From positions 1-64,000 of the forward strand of contig NZ_CANLNE010000006.1 in NCBI RefSeq assembly GCF_947492555.1: a stretch of 64,000 bases of DNA, in the 5' to 3' direction. The notes beneath the pieces were generated by a model. That model was not told the origin of the DNA and searched no databases. It saw only the letters and a program-made list of their open reading frames with translations. Of this stretch, positions 1 to 8,225 are shown piece after piece. Position numbers and translations under genes: made by a program. This DNA comes from an uncultured Roseobacter sp. (lineage in GTDB: Bacteria; Pseudomonadota; Alphaproteobacteria; Rhodobacterales; Rhodobacteraceae). Every line of letters begins with the position of its first letter. The first letter of the stretch is position 1.

Positions 1-1
1 G

Positions 2-586
2 AAAGGGCGGGCAGGGGTGGCGGCCGGGTTCGACATCAACACCGCGGCGCTGGAGATGCTGGCAGAGCGGGCGGCGGAGATGGGGTGGTCCGACCTGAAG
101 GTGCTGGGCCCGGAGAGGGAGATGTTGGATGCGCATGTCACGTCGCAGGGGCGGGCCGATCTGGTGTTGTGCCTCTTTGGCGTGCTGGCGCATATTGACG
201 AACGGGCCGCGCGGATTGCGGCCCTGCGCCAGATGCACCGATTGCTGAAACCGGAGACAGGACGGTTGCTGATATCAGTCCCTAACAAGGCGCGGCGCTT
301 CCTGCGGGAACAGCGGGCGGCGGGGTCCGCGGCGCAAGGGCTGATCCGCTACACCCGTACCATGGAGGGCACCGAGGTTACGCTGCCCTATCAGCTTTAC
401 GACCCGGACCACCTGCGCGCCGAATTGTCTGAGGCGGGGTTCCGGGTCGATAGCCTGCGCGCCGAAAGCGTGCTGCCAGAAAGCCTGCTGACCACCCATG
501 CGCCGCTACGCTGGATCGACAGCCTGCTGGTGCGTTTTTGCCCTGCGCGGCTGGGCTATGGGCTGATTGCCGTGGCGGTGCCGTGA
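2..586 (+). CDS. Class I SAM-dependent methyltransferase, 5'-truncated by window edge
   Basis: The reading frame is open from the first bases, so the start lies outside the window. The first residues (KGRAGVAAGFDIN) look like the strand after the SAM-binding glycine motif, where the acidic D of 'FDIN' would contact the SAM ribose. The following 'ADLVLCLFGVLAHI' and 'LLKPETGRLLISVPN' match motifs II and III of class I methyltransferases. The substrate cannot be told. The stop overlaps the GTG start of the next gene (GTGA), so the two are probably co-translated, but no functional link to the transporter is evident. A GTG at 17 could be called as a start, but the frame upstream is consistent with the same protein. 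Confidence 0.75.
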   Translation, partial: KGRAGVAAGFDINTAALEMLAERAAEMGWSDLKVLGPEREMLDAHVTSQGRADLVLCLFGVLAHIDERAARIAALRQMHRLLKPETGRLLISVPNKARRFLREQRAAGSAAQGLIRYTRTMEGTEVTLPYQLYDPDHLRAELSEAGFRVDSLRAESVLPESLLTTHAPLRWIDSLLVRFCPARLGYGLIAVAVP

Positions 587-2184
587 TCCGGTTTCTGAGC
601 GTGGTTTTCTGCCTGTGGGGGCAGGTGATGCTGGCGCAGGTGCAGCTGCCGGAGGCTGCCGACGGGCGGCTGGCGCATATCCTGCAGCGCGGCACGCTGA
701 TCGTGGGGGTAAAGACCGATTACCCGCCCTGGGGCATGCTGGACGCAGAGGGCAATATAACTGGGTTAGAGCCTGATCTGGCCCGCGCACTGGCCGCGCG
801 GATGGAGGTCAAGCTGGAGCTTGTGCCGGTCACCGCCTCGAACCGGCTGGCGCGGGTCAATCAGGGGGTCATTGACGTGGTGATCGCGACCATGGGCGAC
901 ACGGTCACGCGGCGGGCGCAGGCGGGGCTGCTGGAGCCCAGTTACTATTCGAGCGGGGTCGTGGCCTACGGGCCGGGAGACCGGGCACATCAGTCGTGGG
1001 AGGACCTGCGCGGGCAGCCCGTCTGCATGACGCAGGGCGCCTATTACAACCGCACGCTGGAAGAAACCTACGGCGTGGCGGGGCAGTATTTCCCGGCCAA
1101 TCGCGAAGCCAAGATGGCGCTGTCCTTTGGGCGCTGCGTCGCCTGGGCCTTTGACGATACGGCGCTGGTGCAGCGGGTGCTGGCCAATGCGGACGATCCC
1201 TATACCGTCATGGAGGAGCGTATCCTGGTCACGCCCTGGGCCATTGCCGTGGCGCGAGGCGAGGCCGAGGCGACGCTGGGGCGGTTTATCTCTGCGATGA
1301 TCGGAGAGTGGCACGCCACCGGGCATATTCTGGCGCTGGAGCGGAAATGGCAGATCGGGGAGAGCGCCTATCTGCAGGGGCTGAACGCGGCCTGGGCGCA
1401 GCCGTCGCTCTGCCGGGGGGATCCCTTGCCCGCCCCCTGTCTGGGCGCGCCACCCTTCCCGCAGGCCGAAGAGACCGAGCCCCCGCCTGCCTGGATGCTC
1501 ACCCTGCGGGACCGCACCGGGATTGATCTGCGGGTTTTTCACGATGCCTACAGCCGGGGGCGGTTGATGCGCGGGCTGGGGCTGACGCTGGCGCTCTCGG
1601 CGGTGGCGATCCTTGGGGCGCTGACGGTGGGTCTGGCGCTGGGGATGATGGAGGCGGCGCTGCGCGGGCGCGGCCCTTGGGCGCGCCTGCTGCTGGCGCC
1701 GCAACGCATTCTGGTGACGGTCGCGCGGATGACACCGCCGATCCTGCAGATGTACATCGTGTTCTTTGGGTTGGGCGGTGTGCTGGCGCAATCGGACCTG
1801 ATCACGCCGGGGGCCTTTGGGGTCGCCGCCCTGATCCTGTCACTCTATGCAGGCTCTACAAACGCGGTTTTGCTGTCGCACGCGCTGGCGCAGGAACGCA
1901 GCACACGGCCCGAGGCTACCGTTTGGGCGCTGGTGCCAGGCGCGTTCCAGCGCGCCTATGACGGGCTGGTGGCGGCCTGCGTGAACATCGTCAAGGCGGC
2001 GGGCATGGCGAGCGCGATTGCGCTGGCCGAGCTGGTGTCGACCGTCAATCTGATTGTCTCCGAGGGCGGCGACGTGGCCACTTTCATGAACGGGCTGCTG
2101 GTCTTTTACTTTCTGCTGATGCTGGGGGTGCTGTGGCTCTTTCGGCGTTTGCGTGGCTGGGTCGTGCGGGAGGGCGCGCGATGA
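583..2184 (+). CDS. Amino-acid-type ABC transporter: fused periplasmic substrate-binding domain and permease
   Basis: A 533-residue protein read from GTG 583, which overlaps the previous stop; an upstream ATG at 538 would give a non-signal N-terminus and is rejected. The start is followed by a hydrophobic signal segment (IRFLSVVFCLWGQVMLA). Residues of about 25-270 form a bacterial extracellular solute-binding family 3 domain ('GTLIVGVKTDYPPWG', 'GLEPDLARALAARM', 'IDVVIATM'). Residues of about 325-530 form a membrane permease with HisM/GlnP-like helices. Such fusions occur in polar amino-acid importers. It overlaps the second permease gene by ATGA. No ATPase is encoded nearby, so the energising subunit must lie elsewhere or upstream. 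Confidence 0.85.
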   Translation: MIRFLSVVFCLWGQVMLAQVQLPEAADGRLAHILQRGTLIVGVKTDYPPWGMLDAEGNITGLEPDLARALAARMEVKLELVPVTASNRLARVNQGVIDVVIATMGDTVTRRAQAGLLEPSYYSSGVVAYGPGDRAHQSWEDLRGQPVCMTQGAYYNRTLEETYGVAGQYFPANREAKMALSFGRCVAWAFDDTALVQRVLANADDPYTVMEERILVTPWAIAVARGEAEATLGRFISAMIGEWHATGHILALERKWQIGESAYLQGLNAAWAQPSLCRGDPLPAPCLGAPPFPQAEETEPPPAWMLTLRDRTGIDLRVFHDAYSRGRLMRGLGLTLALSAVAILGALTVGLALGMMEAALRGRGPWARLLLAPQRILVTVARMTPPILQMYIVFFGLGGVLAQSDLITPGAFGVAALILSLYAGSTNAVLLSHALAQERSTRPEATVWALVPGAFQRAYDGLVAACVNIVKAAGMASAIALAELVSTVNLIVSEGGDVATFMNGLLVFYFLLMLGVLWLFRRLRGWVVREGAR

Positions 2185-2783
2185 TCGAGGTGCTGCTGAC
2201 CCATACCGGCTATCTCGCGGGCGGCTTTGGGACCAACCTGCTGATCTCGGTGCTGTCCATGGCGATGGGAACGATAATCGGCGGCGCTTTGGGCTGGCTC
2301 CGGGCGCGCCGCATCCTCGGGGCGGGGCATCTGGCGCATCTGGGGACCAACCTCTGCCGCAATGTGCCCAGTTTTGTGCTGCTGTTCTACATGGCCTCGA
2401 TGATTCCGAGCGAGGTCGAGATCAGCGGCACGATCATGGCGGTGCCGCTCTGGATCAAGGCAACGCTGGCGCTGACCTTCCCGGTGATCGGTTTCACCTC
2501 GGACCAGGCGCGCGGCTATTTCGAGCAGCGCCAGAAAGGCCTCTCCGGCGCCGGGGAGACCTTTGGGGTCGCCTGGGTGCAGTACTTCCTGATCATCATC
2601 ATGGCCTCTGCCACGGCGTCGGTCATCGGCGCGGATGAGATCGTGGGCCGGGCAAACATCATTATTTCCCAGAACGAAGGCGCACCCTTCCTGCTTGTCA
2701 CTTATCTTTATGTTTCGCTTTGGTTTTTGGCTTCGGGGCTGGTGCTGACGGGCCTTGTTAAGGCTTTGGTTCGGGTCCGTTAA
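2181..2783 (+). CDS. Amino-acid ABC transporter permease
   Basis: A 200-residue membrane protein starting at ATG 2181, inside an ATGA overlap with the preceding fused subunit. It is a HisQM/GlnP-type inner-membrane permease: an N-terminal 'GYLAGGFGTNLLISVLSM' helix, then an EAA-like region around 'RGYFEQRQKGLSGAGETFG' that would contact an ATPase, and a final helix near 'YVSLWFLASGLVLTGL'. It probably pairs with the permease half of the upstream fusion to form the heterodimeric channel. The substrate is unknown. The gene ends the operon; the following 120 bases hold no gene. Confidence 0.85.
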   Translation: MIEVLLTHTGYLAGGFGTNLLISVLSMAMGTIIGGALGWLRARRILGAGHLAHLGTNLCRNVPSFVLLFYMASMIPSEVEISGTIMAVPLWIKATLALTFPVIGFTSDQARGYFEQRQKGLSGAGETFGVAWVQYFLIIIMASATASVIGADEIVGRANIIISQNEGAPFLLVTYLYVSLWFLASGLVLTGLVKALVRVR

Positions 2784-2833
2784 CTTTACGTAAGGGAAAG
2801 GGCGCTTGCTTTTTGGCGGCGGGTCGGTACGGT

Positions 2834-2856
2834 AAATTCAAACTAAAGTTGAATTT
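2834..2856. promoter_or_regulatory. Perfect inverted repeat upstream of the CIS operon (candidate operator)
   Basis: AAATTCAA (2834-2841) and TTGAATTT (2849-2856) are perfect 8-base inverted arms separated by 7 bases. The site sits in an AT-rich island within GC-rich DNA, about 50 bases before the first CIS gene. The size and symmetry fit a dimeric repressor or activator site. There is no T-tract, so it is not an evident terminator. Regulatory function is inferred. Confidence 0.45.
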
Positions 2857-2906
2857 TCTATCCGCCCACACGTTTTCGTAGGCGGGTGGCGGGCGGAATA
2901 TTGTCG

Positions 2907-3479
2907 ATGATTGACCAGGCACTTCAACTCGTACGTGATCGGCTGAATGATCACCTCAGGGTGCGGTTTTCGGTGGCCGAAGACCTGGTAAATCTGTCCT
3001 CGCTGACCGATGCCGACGGCAAACCCGCGCAGGCCGCGCGTAACCGGCTGGCGCTTTTCCTGACCAATATCTCCCGCGATGCGGTGCCCAGATCGCGCCC
3101 GGGCGGCGGGGTAGGGCCGGTGGCGCAGGCGCAGCCGATGCATGTGGATGTCTATTTCATCGTGGCCTCGGGCCATGACGCGGATCTTTACGGCGAGGGG
3201 CTCAAGCTGATCTCTGCTGCCCTGATGTTCTTTCAGGCGCAGCCGGTCTTCACGCCGCAGAACACGCCCGATATGCCACCGGGTCTGTCGCAGCTGACGG
3301 TCGAGGTGAGCAACCTGAGCGTGGATGAGATTTCACAGCTGTGGTCCAATCTGGGCGGACGCTATGTGCCGTCGATCATGTTCAAGATGCGGTCGGTTCT
3401 GATTGATGCGGGCGCGGTTGCCGGTGTGACGCCGACCATTACCGCGCCATCGCAGCGGGCCGAAGCGGAAGCCGTCTGA
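2907..3479 (+). CDS. CIS Pvc16/Afp16-like protein (DUF4255)
   Basis: A 190-residue protein with the DUF4255 layout: an N-terminal helix ('IDQALQLVRDRLNDHLR'), a conserved beta core with 'MHVDVYFIVASGHD' and 'YGEGLKLISAALMFFQAQPVFT', and 'LTVEVSNLSVDEISQLWSNLGGRYVPS' near the end. This family caps or terminates the tube/sheath in Afp and PVC particles (Afp16 in length control); family knowledge gives the role here. ATG 2907 was chosen because the conserved helix begins there; an in-frame TTG at 2901 and upstream codons are less likely. It opens the CIS operon and its TGA overlaps the next ATG. Confidence 0.88.
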   Translation: MIDQALQLVRDRLNDHLRVRFSVAEDLVNLSSLTDADGKPAQAARNRLALFLTNISRDAVPRSRPGGGVGPVAQAQPMHVDVYFIVASGHDADLYGEGLKLISAALMFFQAQPVFTPQNTPDMPPGLSQLTVEVSNLSVDEISQLWSNLGGRYVPSIMFKMRSVLIDAGAVAGVTPTITAPSQRAEAEAV

Positions 3480-4216
3480 TGGCCTATGCCGAGATACTGC
3501 GCCTCTCGCTGAGGCATGCGTATTTCGGCTCCGAGGTTCCGCCGGTGACGGTGGCCCCGACCGATGCACAGGGCTTTGGCCGGGCCGGGTGCCTGTTGCG
3601 CCAGCGTGGCGCGGTGGTGCATGTGCTGGCGGATGAGGCAGAGGCGCGGCCGGATGCCGTGCGGCTGACCGTCACGGCGCAATCGGATCACGTGATGCAG
3701 GTCACGCGCGGCGTGGTCTGGGGCAGGGCGGCGGCGGTTGCGGCCCCGCTGCAGGTGGCGGAGGTCGGCCTGCCGGAGGCGGGCGATGCGCCGCCCTCTG
3801 ACGCCCCCCGCACATTGGGTGCGGATATCTGTGTTCTGGAGATTGACCTGCCTGCAGAGGGGCTGCGCGATCTGACGCTGTCGCTGGAGGCGGTGGAGAG
3901 CCATTGGGCCTATCATCTGGTCGGCATGCGCGATCTGGATGGGCTGGAGGTGATCGACAGCGCCGGTGAGATGCGGTTCGAGGACCTGGGCCTTCTGGAT
4001 CTGCCCGACGGTCGGCCCGCCCGGGTGATCCGCACCGCTGAAGCGCTGGCCGCCCGCGCGCGGCCCGGCGAACGTTTTGCCCTGCAGAAATCAGGCGCCT
4101 TCGGGCCGGAGACACTGGTCTCTGTGCTGCCCGCGGCGGCCCCCCCGTTCAAACCCATCCCGGAACCGGGTGCGCCTGCGCGCCTGCAATCCGACATCTT
4201 CGTCACGCTTTGGTAA
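3479..4216 (+). CDS. CIS-locus protein of unknown function
   Basis: A 245-residue soluble protein with no signal peptide or membrane helix, and not recognised as a known family. The first 170 residues alternate short strand-like stretches; the C-terminus is rich in Pro and Ala ('AAAPPFKPIPEPGAPARL') and ends in 'DIFVTLW'. It is translationally coupled (TGATG) to the DUF4255 gene and sits 13 bases before the sheath gene, so it is almost certainly part of the CIS. Pvc16-adjacent position suggests a terminator, cap or adaptor role, but that is inference only. Confidence 0.6.
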   Translation: MAYAEILRLSLRHAYFGSEVPPVTVAPTDAQGFGRAGCLLRQRGAVVHVLADEAEARPDAVRLTVTAQSDHVMQVTRGVVWGRAAAVAAPLQVAEVGLPEAGDAPPSDAPRTLGADICVLEIDLPAEGLRDLTLSLEAVESHWAYHLVGMRDLDGLEVIDSAGEMRFEDLGLLDLPDGRPARVIRTAEALAARARPGERFALQKSGAFGPETLVSVLPAAAPPFKPIPEPGAPARLQSDIFVTLW

Positions 4217-4229
4217 AGGAGAGCCCACA

Positions 4230-6407
4230 ATGGCTATGAAGACCCCCGGTGTATATGTCGTCGAGAAGAGTGCGTTTCCCAATTCGGTCGTTCAGGTTGC
4301 CACGGCGGTGCCTGCCTTCATCGGGTATACGCAGACCGCGATGAACGGGAATGTTTCGCTGCACGGCACGCCGTGGCGGATCACCTCTATGTCGGAGTTT
4401 CACAGCTATTTCGGTGGTGCGCCGGAGCCGAGTTTCGAGATCAAAGCTTACGAGGATTTCGATGATGTCTCGCCCCTGTCGGCGAAGGGGGCGGACAAGC
4501 CTGCAGCACTTCCCCGGGCGGTGTTCACCACGCAAGGCCCGCGCGGGCAGGAGCAATATGAGCTGGTGCAGAAGAACCGCGCCTTTGCTCTGTATGGTGC
4601 GATGCGGCTGTTTTTCCAGAACGGGGGCGGCGCCTGTTATGTGACCTCCATCGGCACCTATGACGCGGATGAGATCGATGCCGAAGCGATGCTGGCGGCG
4701 ATCACCCGGCTGAAAAAGGAGCCGGAGCCCACGATGGTGGTGATCCCCGAGACCACGCGGCTGGTGCGGCAGAATGCGGTCAAGGTGCAGCAGGCGATGC
4801 TCAAGCATTGCGGCAACGACATGAAGAACCGCTTTGCCATTCTGGACATGTCGGGCGGCTACCTGCCGCAGGCCGATCCGCTGGGCAACCCGGTGGCGAC
4901 CTTCCGCAATGACATCGGCATCAACAACCTCGATTTCGGCGCGGCCTATTACCCCTGGCTCGACAGTTCGATCTATCAGTCGCGCGATTTCACCTTTGAG
5001 AATATCGAGCCGGGCAGCCGCAAGACGCTGATCGGGCTGATGCGCCGCAGTGTCGGCAAATCGGACGAGCTGCGCCACGAGATCGAGCGGATTTCAGCGC
5101 CGGTGCTGATGGGGGATTTCACCCTGTCGCTGCCCAAGGGCGGGACCATTGCGCTGACCACCACCGACATCAGCGCCAGTGATGACGAGAGCGATGCCGA
5201 GGGGCTGACCTATCTGGTCGAGGGCGACGAAGACGCGATGGCGGGCAAGCTGGTCAAGACCGGTAGCACAGATGCGCTGACCAGCTTTACCCAGGCGCAG
5301 CTGGAAGCGGGTGAGGTGAGCTTTATCCATGACCCCGAGAAAGGCAACGCGGGTCAGTTCGACCTCGTGGTGACCGATGAGAATGAGATCGCCACGGATG
5401 CGCGCACCATTGCGGTGGAAGTTGTGGGTGGTCTGCTGGACGCGCCTGCCGTGGCGGCGGGCACCTCTGTCGTGGTGGATGTCCCGGCGGATCATCCCGA
5501 TGGCGACAAGGCCAGCGTGAAGCTGGTGGATGCGGACACTGATGCGGGCAAGGCCAAGACCGAGGAAGGCGTGGGCACCTGGAAGGTGGGCAGCGGCGGC
5601 AAGGTCACCTTTGCGCCGGACCCCGACTTTGTCGGGCCGGAGGCCACGGTCAGCTATACCATCGAGGTCGGTGGCGCGGTGCAGCCGCCGCAGAAAATCC
5701 GCATCCTGATGAACGACAGTCAGGACGGGGTTGAGACCGACGGGCCGTCCCCCGAGACCATCGACAAGACGCTGCGCGCGGTGGTGCCGATGTACACGGA
5801 TGTGATGAACGAGATCACCGGCTACATGAATTCCATGCCCGCCTCGGCGGCGATGGCGGGCATCTACACGATGGTCGACAACAGCCGGGGGGTCTGGAAA
5901 GCGCCTGCCAATGTCTCGCTGAATTCCGTGGTGGCGCCGATGGTCAACATCAGCCACGAGGAGCAGGAGAACCTCAACGTTTCCACTACCGGCAAGTCGA
6001 TCAACGCGATCCGGCCGTTCGTGGGCGAGGGCACGCTGGTCTGGGGCGCGCGGACGCTGGACGGCAACTCGCTTGATTGGCGCTATATCAACGTGCGGCG
6101 GACGATGATCATGATCGAGGAATCGATCCGGTTGGCCTCCAAGGCCTATGTCTTTGAGCCGAACAACGCGCAAACATGGGTCACCATGCGGTCGATGATC
6201 GAGAACTTCCTGACCTCGGTCTGGAAACAGGGCGGTCTGGCAGGCGCTGTGCCGACGGATGCGTTTTCGGTGCATGTGGGCCTGGGCGAGACCATGACGC
6301 CGGTGGATATTCTGGAAGGCATCCTGCGGATTACCGTGCTGGTGGCGGTGACGCGGCCTGCGGAATTCATCGAGATCACCTTCCAGCAGCAAATGCAGAA
6401 ATCCTGA
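4230..6407 (+). CDS. Contractile sheath protein with inserted cadherin/CSPG-like and CshA-like domains
   Basis: A 725-residue sheath subunit starting at ATG 4230, behind a strong AAAGGAG site. The N-terminus ('KTPGVYVVEKSAFPNSVVQVATAVPAFIGYT' region) and the C-terminal third ('NNAQTWVTMRSMIENFLTSVW', 'PAEFIEITFQQQ') are typical of phage-tail/Afp sheath proteins. Between about residues 300 and 490 there is an extra segment. The first half matches a cadherin_3/CSPG repeat ('LTYLVEG', 'FTQAQLEAGEVSFIHDPE', 'VVTDEN'). The second half matches a CshA fibril-type repeat ('VTFAPDPDFVGPEATVSYT'). The length is well above the usual 350-500 residues. The inserts would be on the outer face and may decorate the particle. 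It is the only sheath gene, where PVC loci have three. Confidence 0.92.
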   Translation: MAMKTPGVYVVEKSAFPNSVVQVATAVPAFIGYTQTAMNGNVSLHGTPWRITSMSEFHSYFGGAPEPSFEIKAYEDFDDVSPLSAKGADKPAALPRAVFTTQGPRGQEQYELVQKNRAFALYGAMRLFFQNGGGACYVTSIGTYDADEIDAEAMLAAITRLKKEPEPTMVVIPETTRLVRQNAVKVQQAMLKHCGNDMKNRFAILDMSGGYLPQADPLGNPVATFRNDIGINNLDFGAAYYPWLDSSIYQSRDFTFENIEPGSRKTLIGLMRRSVGKSDELRHEIERISAPVLMGDFTLSLPKGGTIALTTTDISASDDESDAEGLTYLVEGDEDAMAGKLVKTGSTDALTSFTQAQLEAGEVSFIHDPEKGNAGQFDLVVTDENEIATDARTIAVEVVGGLLDAPAVAAGTSVVVDVPADHPDGDKASVKLVDADTDAGKAKTEEGVGTWKVGSGGKVTFAPDPDFVGPEATVSYTIEVGGAVQPPQKIRILMNDSQDGVETDGPSPETIDKTLRAVVPMYTDVMNEITGYMNSMPASAAMAGIYTMVDNSRGVWKAPANVSLNSVVAPMVNISHEEQENLNVSTTGKSINAIRPFVGEGTLVWGARTLDGNSLDWRYINVRRTMIMIEESIRLASKAYVFEPNNAQTWVTMRSMIENFLTSVWKQGGLAGAVPTDAFSVHVGLGETMTPVDILEGILRITVLVAVTRPAEFIEITFQQQMQKS

Positions 6408-6427
6408 GTTAGAGAGGAAAATCAGAC

Positions 6428-6886
6428 ATGGCAGACGACGGTTCCGCACAAACGCAGGCCATCTGGCCGCTTCCCAAGTTCCACTTTCAGGTCAAGTGGG
6501 ACGATACAGAGCTGGCCTTTCAGGAGGTCTCGGGCCTCGACATCGAGAGCGAGGCCATTGAATACCGGGCGGGCAACAACCCGGTGTTTTCCACCATCAA
6601 GATGCCCGGCATGATCAAAACCGGCAATATCACCATGAAGAAGGGGGTGTTCGCCAAGGACAACGCCATCTGGGACTGGTTCGCCGAGATCAAGATGAAC
6701 ACGATCACCCGCAAGGCGTTGACGATTTCGCTGCTGGATGAGGGGCAGAACCCGACCATGGTCTGGAAGGTGCAGAACGCCTTTCCGGTCAAGGTCACGG
6801 GCACGGATCTGAAGGCCGATGGCAATGAGGTCGCGGTGGAGAGCATCGAGATCGCGCATGAAGGCTTTGTGATCGAGAACGCCTGA
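6428..6886 (+). CDS. CIS inner tube protein (Pvc1/Afp1-like)
   Basis: A 152-residue protein with the T4 gp19-like tube fold: 'PLPKFHFQVKWDDTELAFQEVSGLDIESEAIEYR' region at residues 14-50, then 'STIKMPGMIKTGNITMKKGVF' and a late 'VWKVQNAFPVKVTGTDL'. These are hallmark segments of phage-tail/PVC inner tube monomers that stack as hexamers inside the sheath. The start is ATG 6428 with an AGAGAGGA ribosome site. It lies 20 bases after the sheath and 5 bases before the second tube gene. Confidence 0.93.
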   Translation: MADDGSAQTQAIWPLPKFHFQVKWDDTELAFQEVSGLDIESEAIEYRAGNNPVFSTIKMPGMIKTGNITMKKGVFAKDNAIWDWFAEIKMNTITRKALTISLLDEGQNPTMVWKVQNAFPVKVTGTDLKADGNEVAVESIEIAHEGFVIENA

Positions 6887-6891
6887 GCCTG

Positions 6892-7347
6892 ATGGACCTG
6901 TTTGATCCTCCTGTCGCGTTTCATTTTTCGGTGGTGTTTGCGGGCATGGTCCCGCCGGTGCCGGATATGGCGTTTCAGGAGGTCAGCGGGCTGGAGAGCG
7001 GCATCGATCTGGAGCCGCTGGTGGAGGGGGGCGAGAACCGCTTTGTGCATCAGCTGCCGAAACCGGCGGCCCGGAGCAATCTGCAGCTGAAACGCGGGAT
7101 GACCACATCGGCCAGCGGGCTGGTGCAATGGTGCAAGAGCACGCTGGAGGGGGATTTCGCCGAGGCGATTGTGCCCAAGGACATCACCGTCTCGCTGCTC
7201 AACCAGATGCGGATTCCGGTGGCCTCCTGGTCGGTGGGCAATGCCTTCCCGGTGAAATGGAGCGTCGGGAATTTCGATGCGATGAAAAACGAATTGGCCA
7301 TTGAGACGATCGAGCTGGCCTACACGACTTTGAAGAGGATGATGTGA
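6892..7347 (+). CDS. CIS tube-initiator/second tube protein (Pvc5/Afp5-like)
   Basis: A 151-residue paralogue of the preceding tube protein, sharing 'DMAFQEVSGLES', 'LKRGMTTSASGLVQWCKSTLEGDF' and 'SWSVGNAFPVKWSVGNFDAMKNELAIETIEL'. By analogy with Afp5/Pvc5, this more divergent tube protein probably forms the first ring joining the tube to the spike; the assignment rests on gene order and similarity. Its TGA overlaps the ATG of the next small gene. Confidence 0.9.
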   Translation: MDLFDPPVAFHFSVVFAGMVPPVPDMAFQEVSGLESGIDLEPLVEGGENRFVHQLPKPAARSNLQLKRGMTTSASGLVQWCKSTLEGDFAEAIVPKDITVSLLNQMRIPVASWSVGNAFPVKWSVGNFDAMKNELAIETIELAYTTLKRMM

Positions 7348-7520
7348 TGGCGATTGAAATCGGATCGCTGGTGGTCAAGGGACAGTTCGGCCCCGCCCCG
7401 CGGGCCGCCGAGCAGGAGCGTGTGGATTTGGCGCGGGCGCTGGCGGAGATGCGGCGCGACCTGCTGGAGGACATGCGGGAGATGATGGCGGACGCGCAGC
7501 GCCGGTCGCAGGATCGCTGA
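7347..7520 (+). CDS. DUF5908 small CIS protein (Pvc6/Afp6-like)
   Basis: A 57-residue protein starting at ATG 7347 within a TGATG overlap. The first residues MAIEIGSLVVKGQFG match the short beta-strand start of DUF5908 proteins, followed by a charged helix ('EQERVDLARALAEMRRDLLEDM') that is likely coiled coil. In Afp/PVC loci the equivalent gene lies exactly here, between the last tube gene and the LysM protein. Its role is not settled; a baseplate-associated minor component is likely. Confidence 0.8.
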   Translation: MAIEIGSLVVKGQFGPAPRAAEQERVDLARALAEMRRDLLEDMREMMADAQRRSQDR

Positions 7521-7523
7521 TCC

Positions 7524-8216
7524 ATGGCGAAGTTGAAGATCATCCGCTGCAAGATCCAGAACGGGCAGATCAAGGAGCAGAAGGGGGAGGCCAATACCTT
7601 TGAAGCCACCATCAACCCGCAGGATTATTCGCATAGTTTCGGGCTGAAATACTCCGGCACCGGCGAGGGCAGCAGCACGGCGGGCGCGCTTGGAAAATCG
7701 GCACCGGTGGCGAAATTCGCCAGTTCAGAGGCGGAAAAGCTGGGGTTCACCATTGTGCTGGACGGCACCGGTGTCGTGCCCGATGCCGCCGGTGTGACCG
7801 TGGCCGAGCAGATCGATAAGCTGCGCACCATTGCCTATGACTATGACGGCGACGAGCACGAGCCGACGCCGGTCAAGGTGATCTGGGGCAAGGGGCTCAA
7901 GGCGTTTTTCGGGCGGCTGACGTCGCTGAATGTGGATTACAACCTCTTTCATCCCGATGGCTCGGCGCTGCGCGCCAAGATCAAGCTGGATTTTGTCGAG
8001 GCCAAGACCGATGCGGAAGAGGCGCGGGAGGCCAAGCGCAAATCCCCCGACATGACCCATGTGATCCGCGTACAGGAGGGCGATACGCTGCCGCTGCTCT
8101 GTCAGCGGGTCTACAAGGACGTCAGCAAATACCTCGAGATTGCCCGGATCAACGAGCTCGACACCTTTCGCGATCTGCAGCCCAACACGCTGCTGCGCTT
8201 TCCGCCGATGCGATGA
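7524..8216 (+). CDS. CIS baseplate LysM protein (Pvc7/Afp7-like, gp53-type)
   Basis: A 230-residue protein. Residues 1-165 carry the Afp7-type core ('EANTFEATINPQDYSHSFGLKY', 'KLGFTIVLDGTGVVP', 'LTSLNVDYNLFHPDGSALRAK'). Residues 177-229 form a LysM module ('HVIRVQEGDTLPLLCQRVY' to 'NTLLRFPPMR'). In phage and CIS baseplates, gp53/Afp7 proteins clamp the spike hub to the tube; LysM is the signature of the family rather than proof of cell-wall binding. It starts 3 bases after the DUF5908 gene and ends 9 bases before the spike gene. Confidence 0.9.
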   Translation: MAKLKIIRCKIQNGQIKEQKGEANTFEATINPQDYSHSFGLKYSGTGEGSSTAGALGKSAPVAKFASSEAEKLGFTIVLDGTGVVPDAAGVTVAEQIDKLRTIAYDYDGDEHEPTPVKVIWGKGLKAFFGRLTSLNVDYNLFHPDGSALRAKIKLDFVEAKTDAEEAREAKRKSPDMTHVIRVQEGDTLPLLCQRVYKDVSKYLEIARINELDTFRDLQPNTLLRFPPMR

Positions 8217-8225
8217 GGGGGACCG

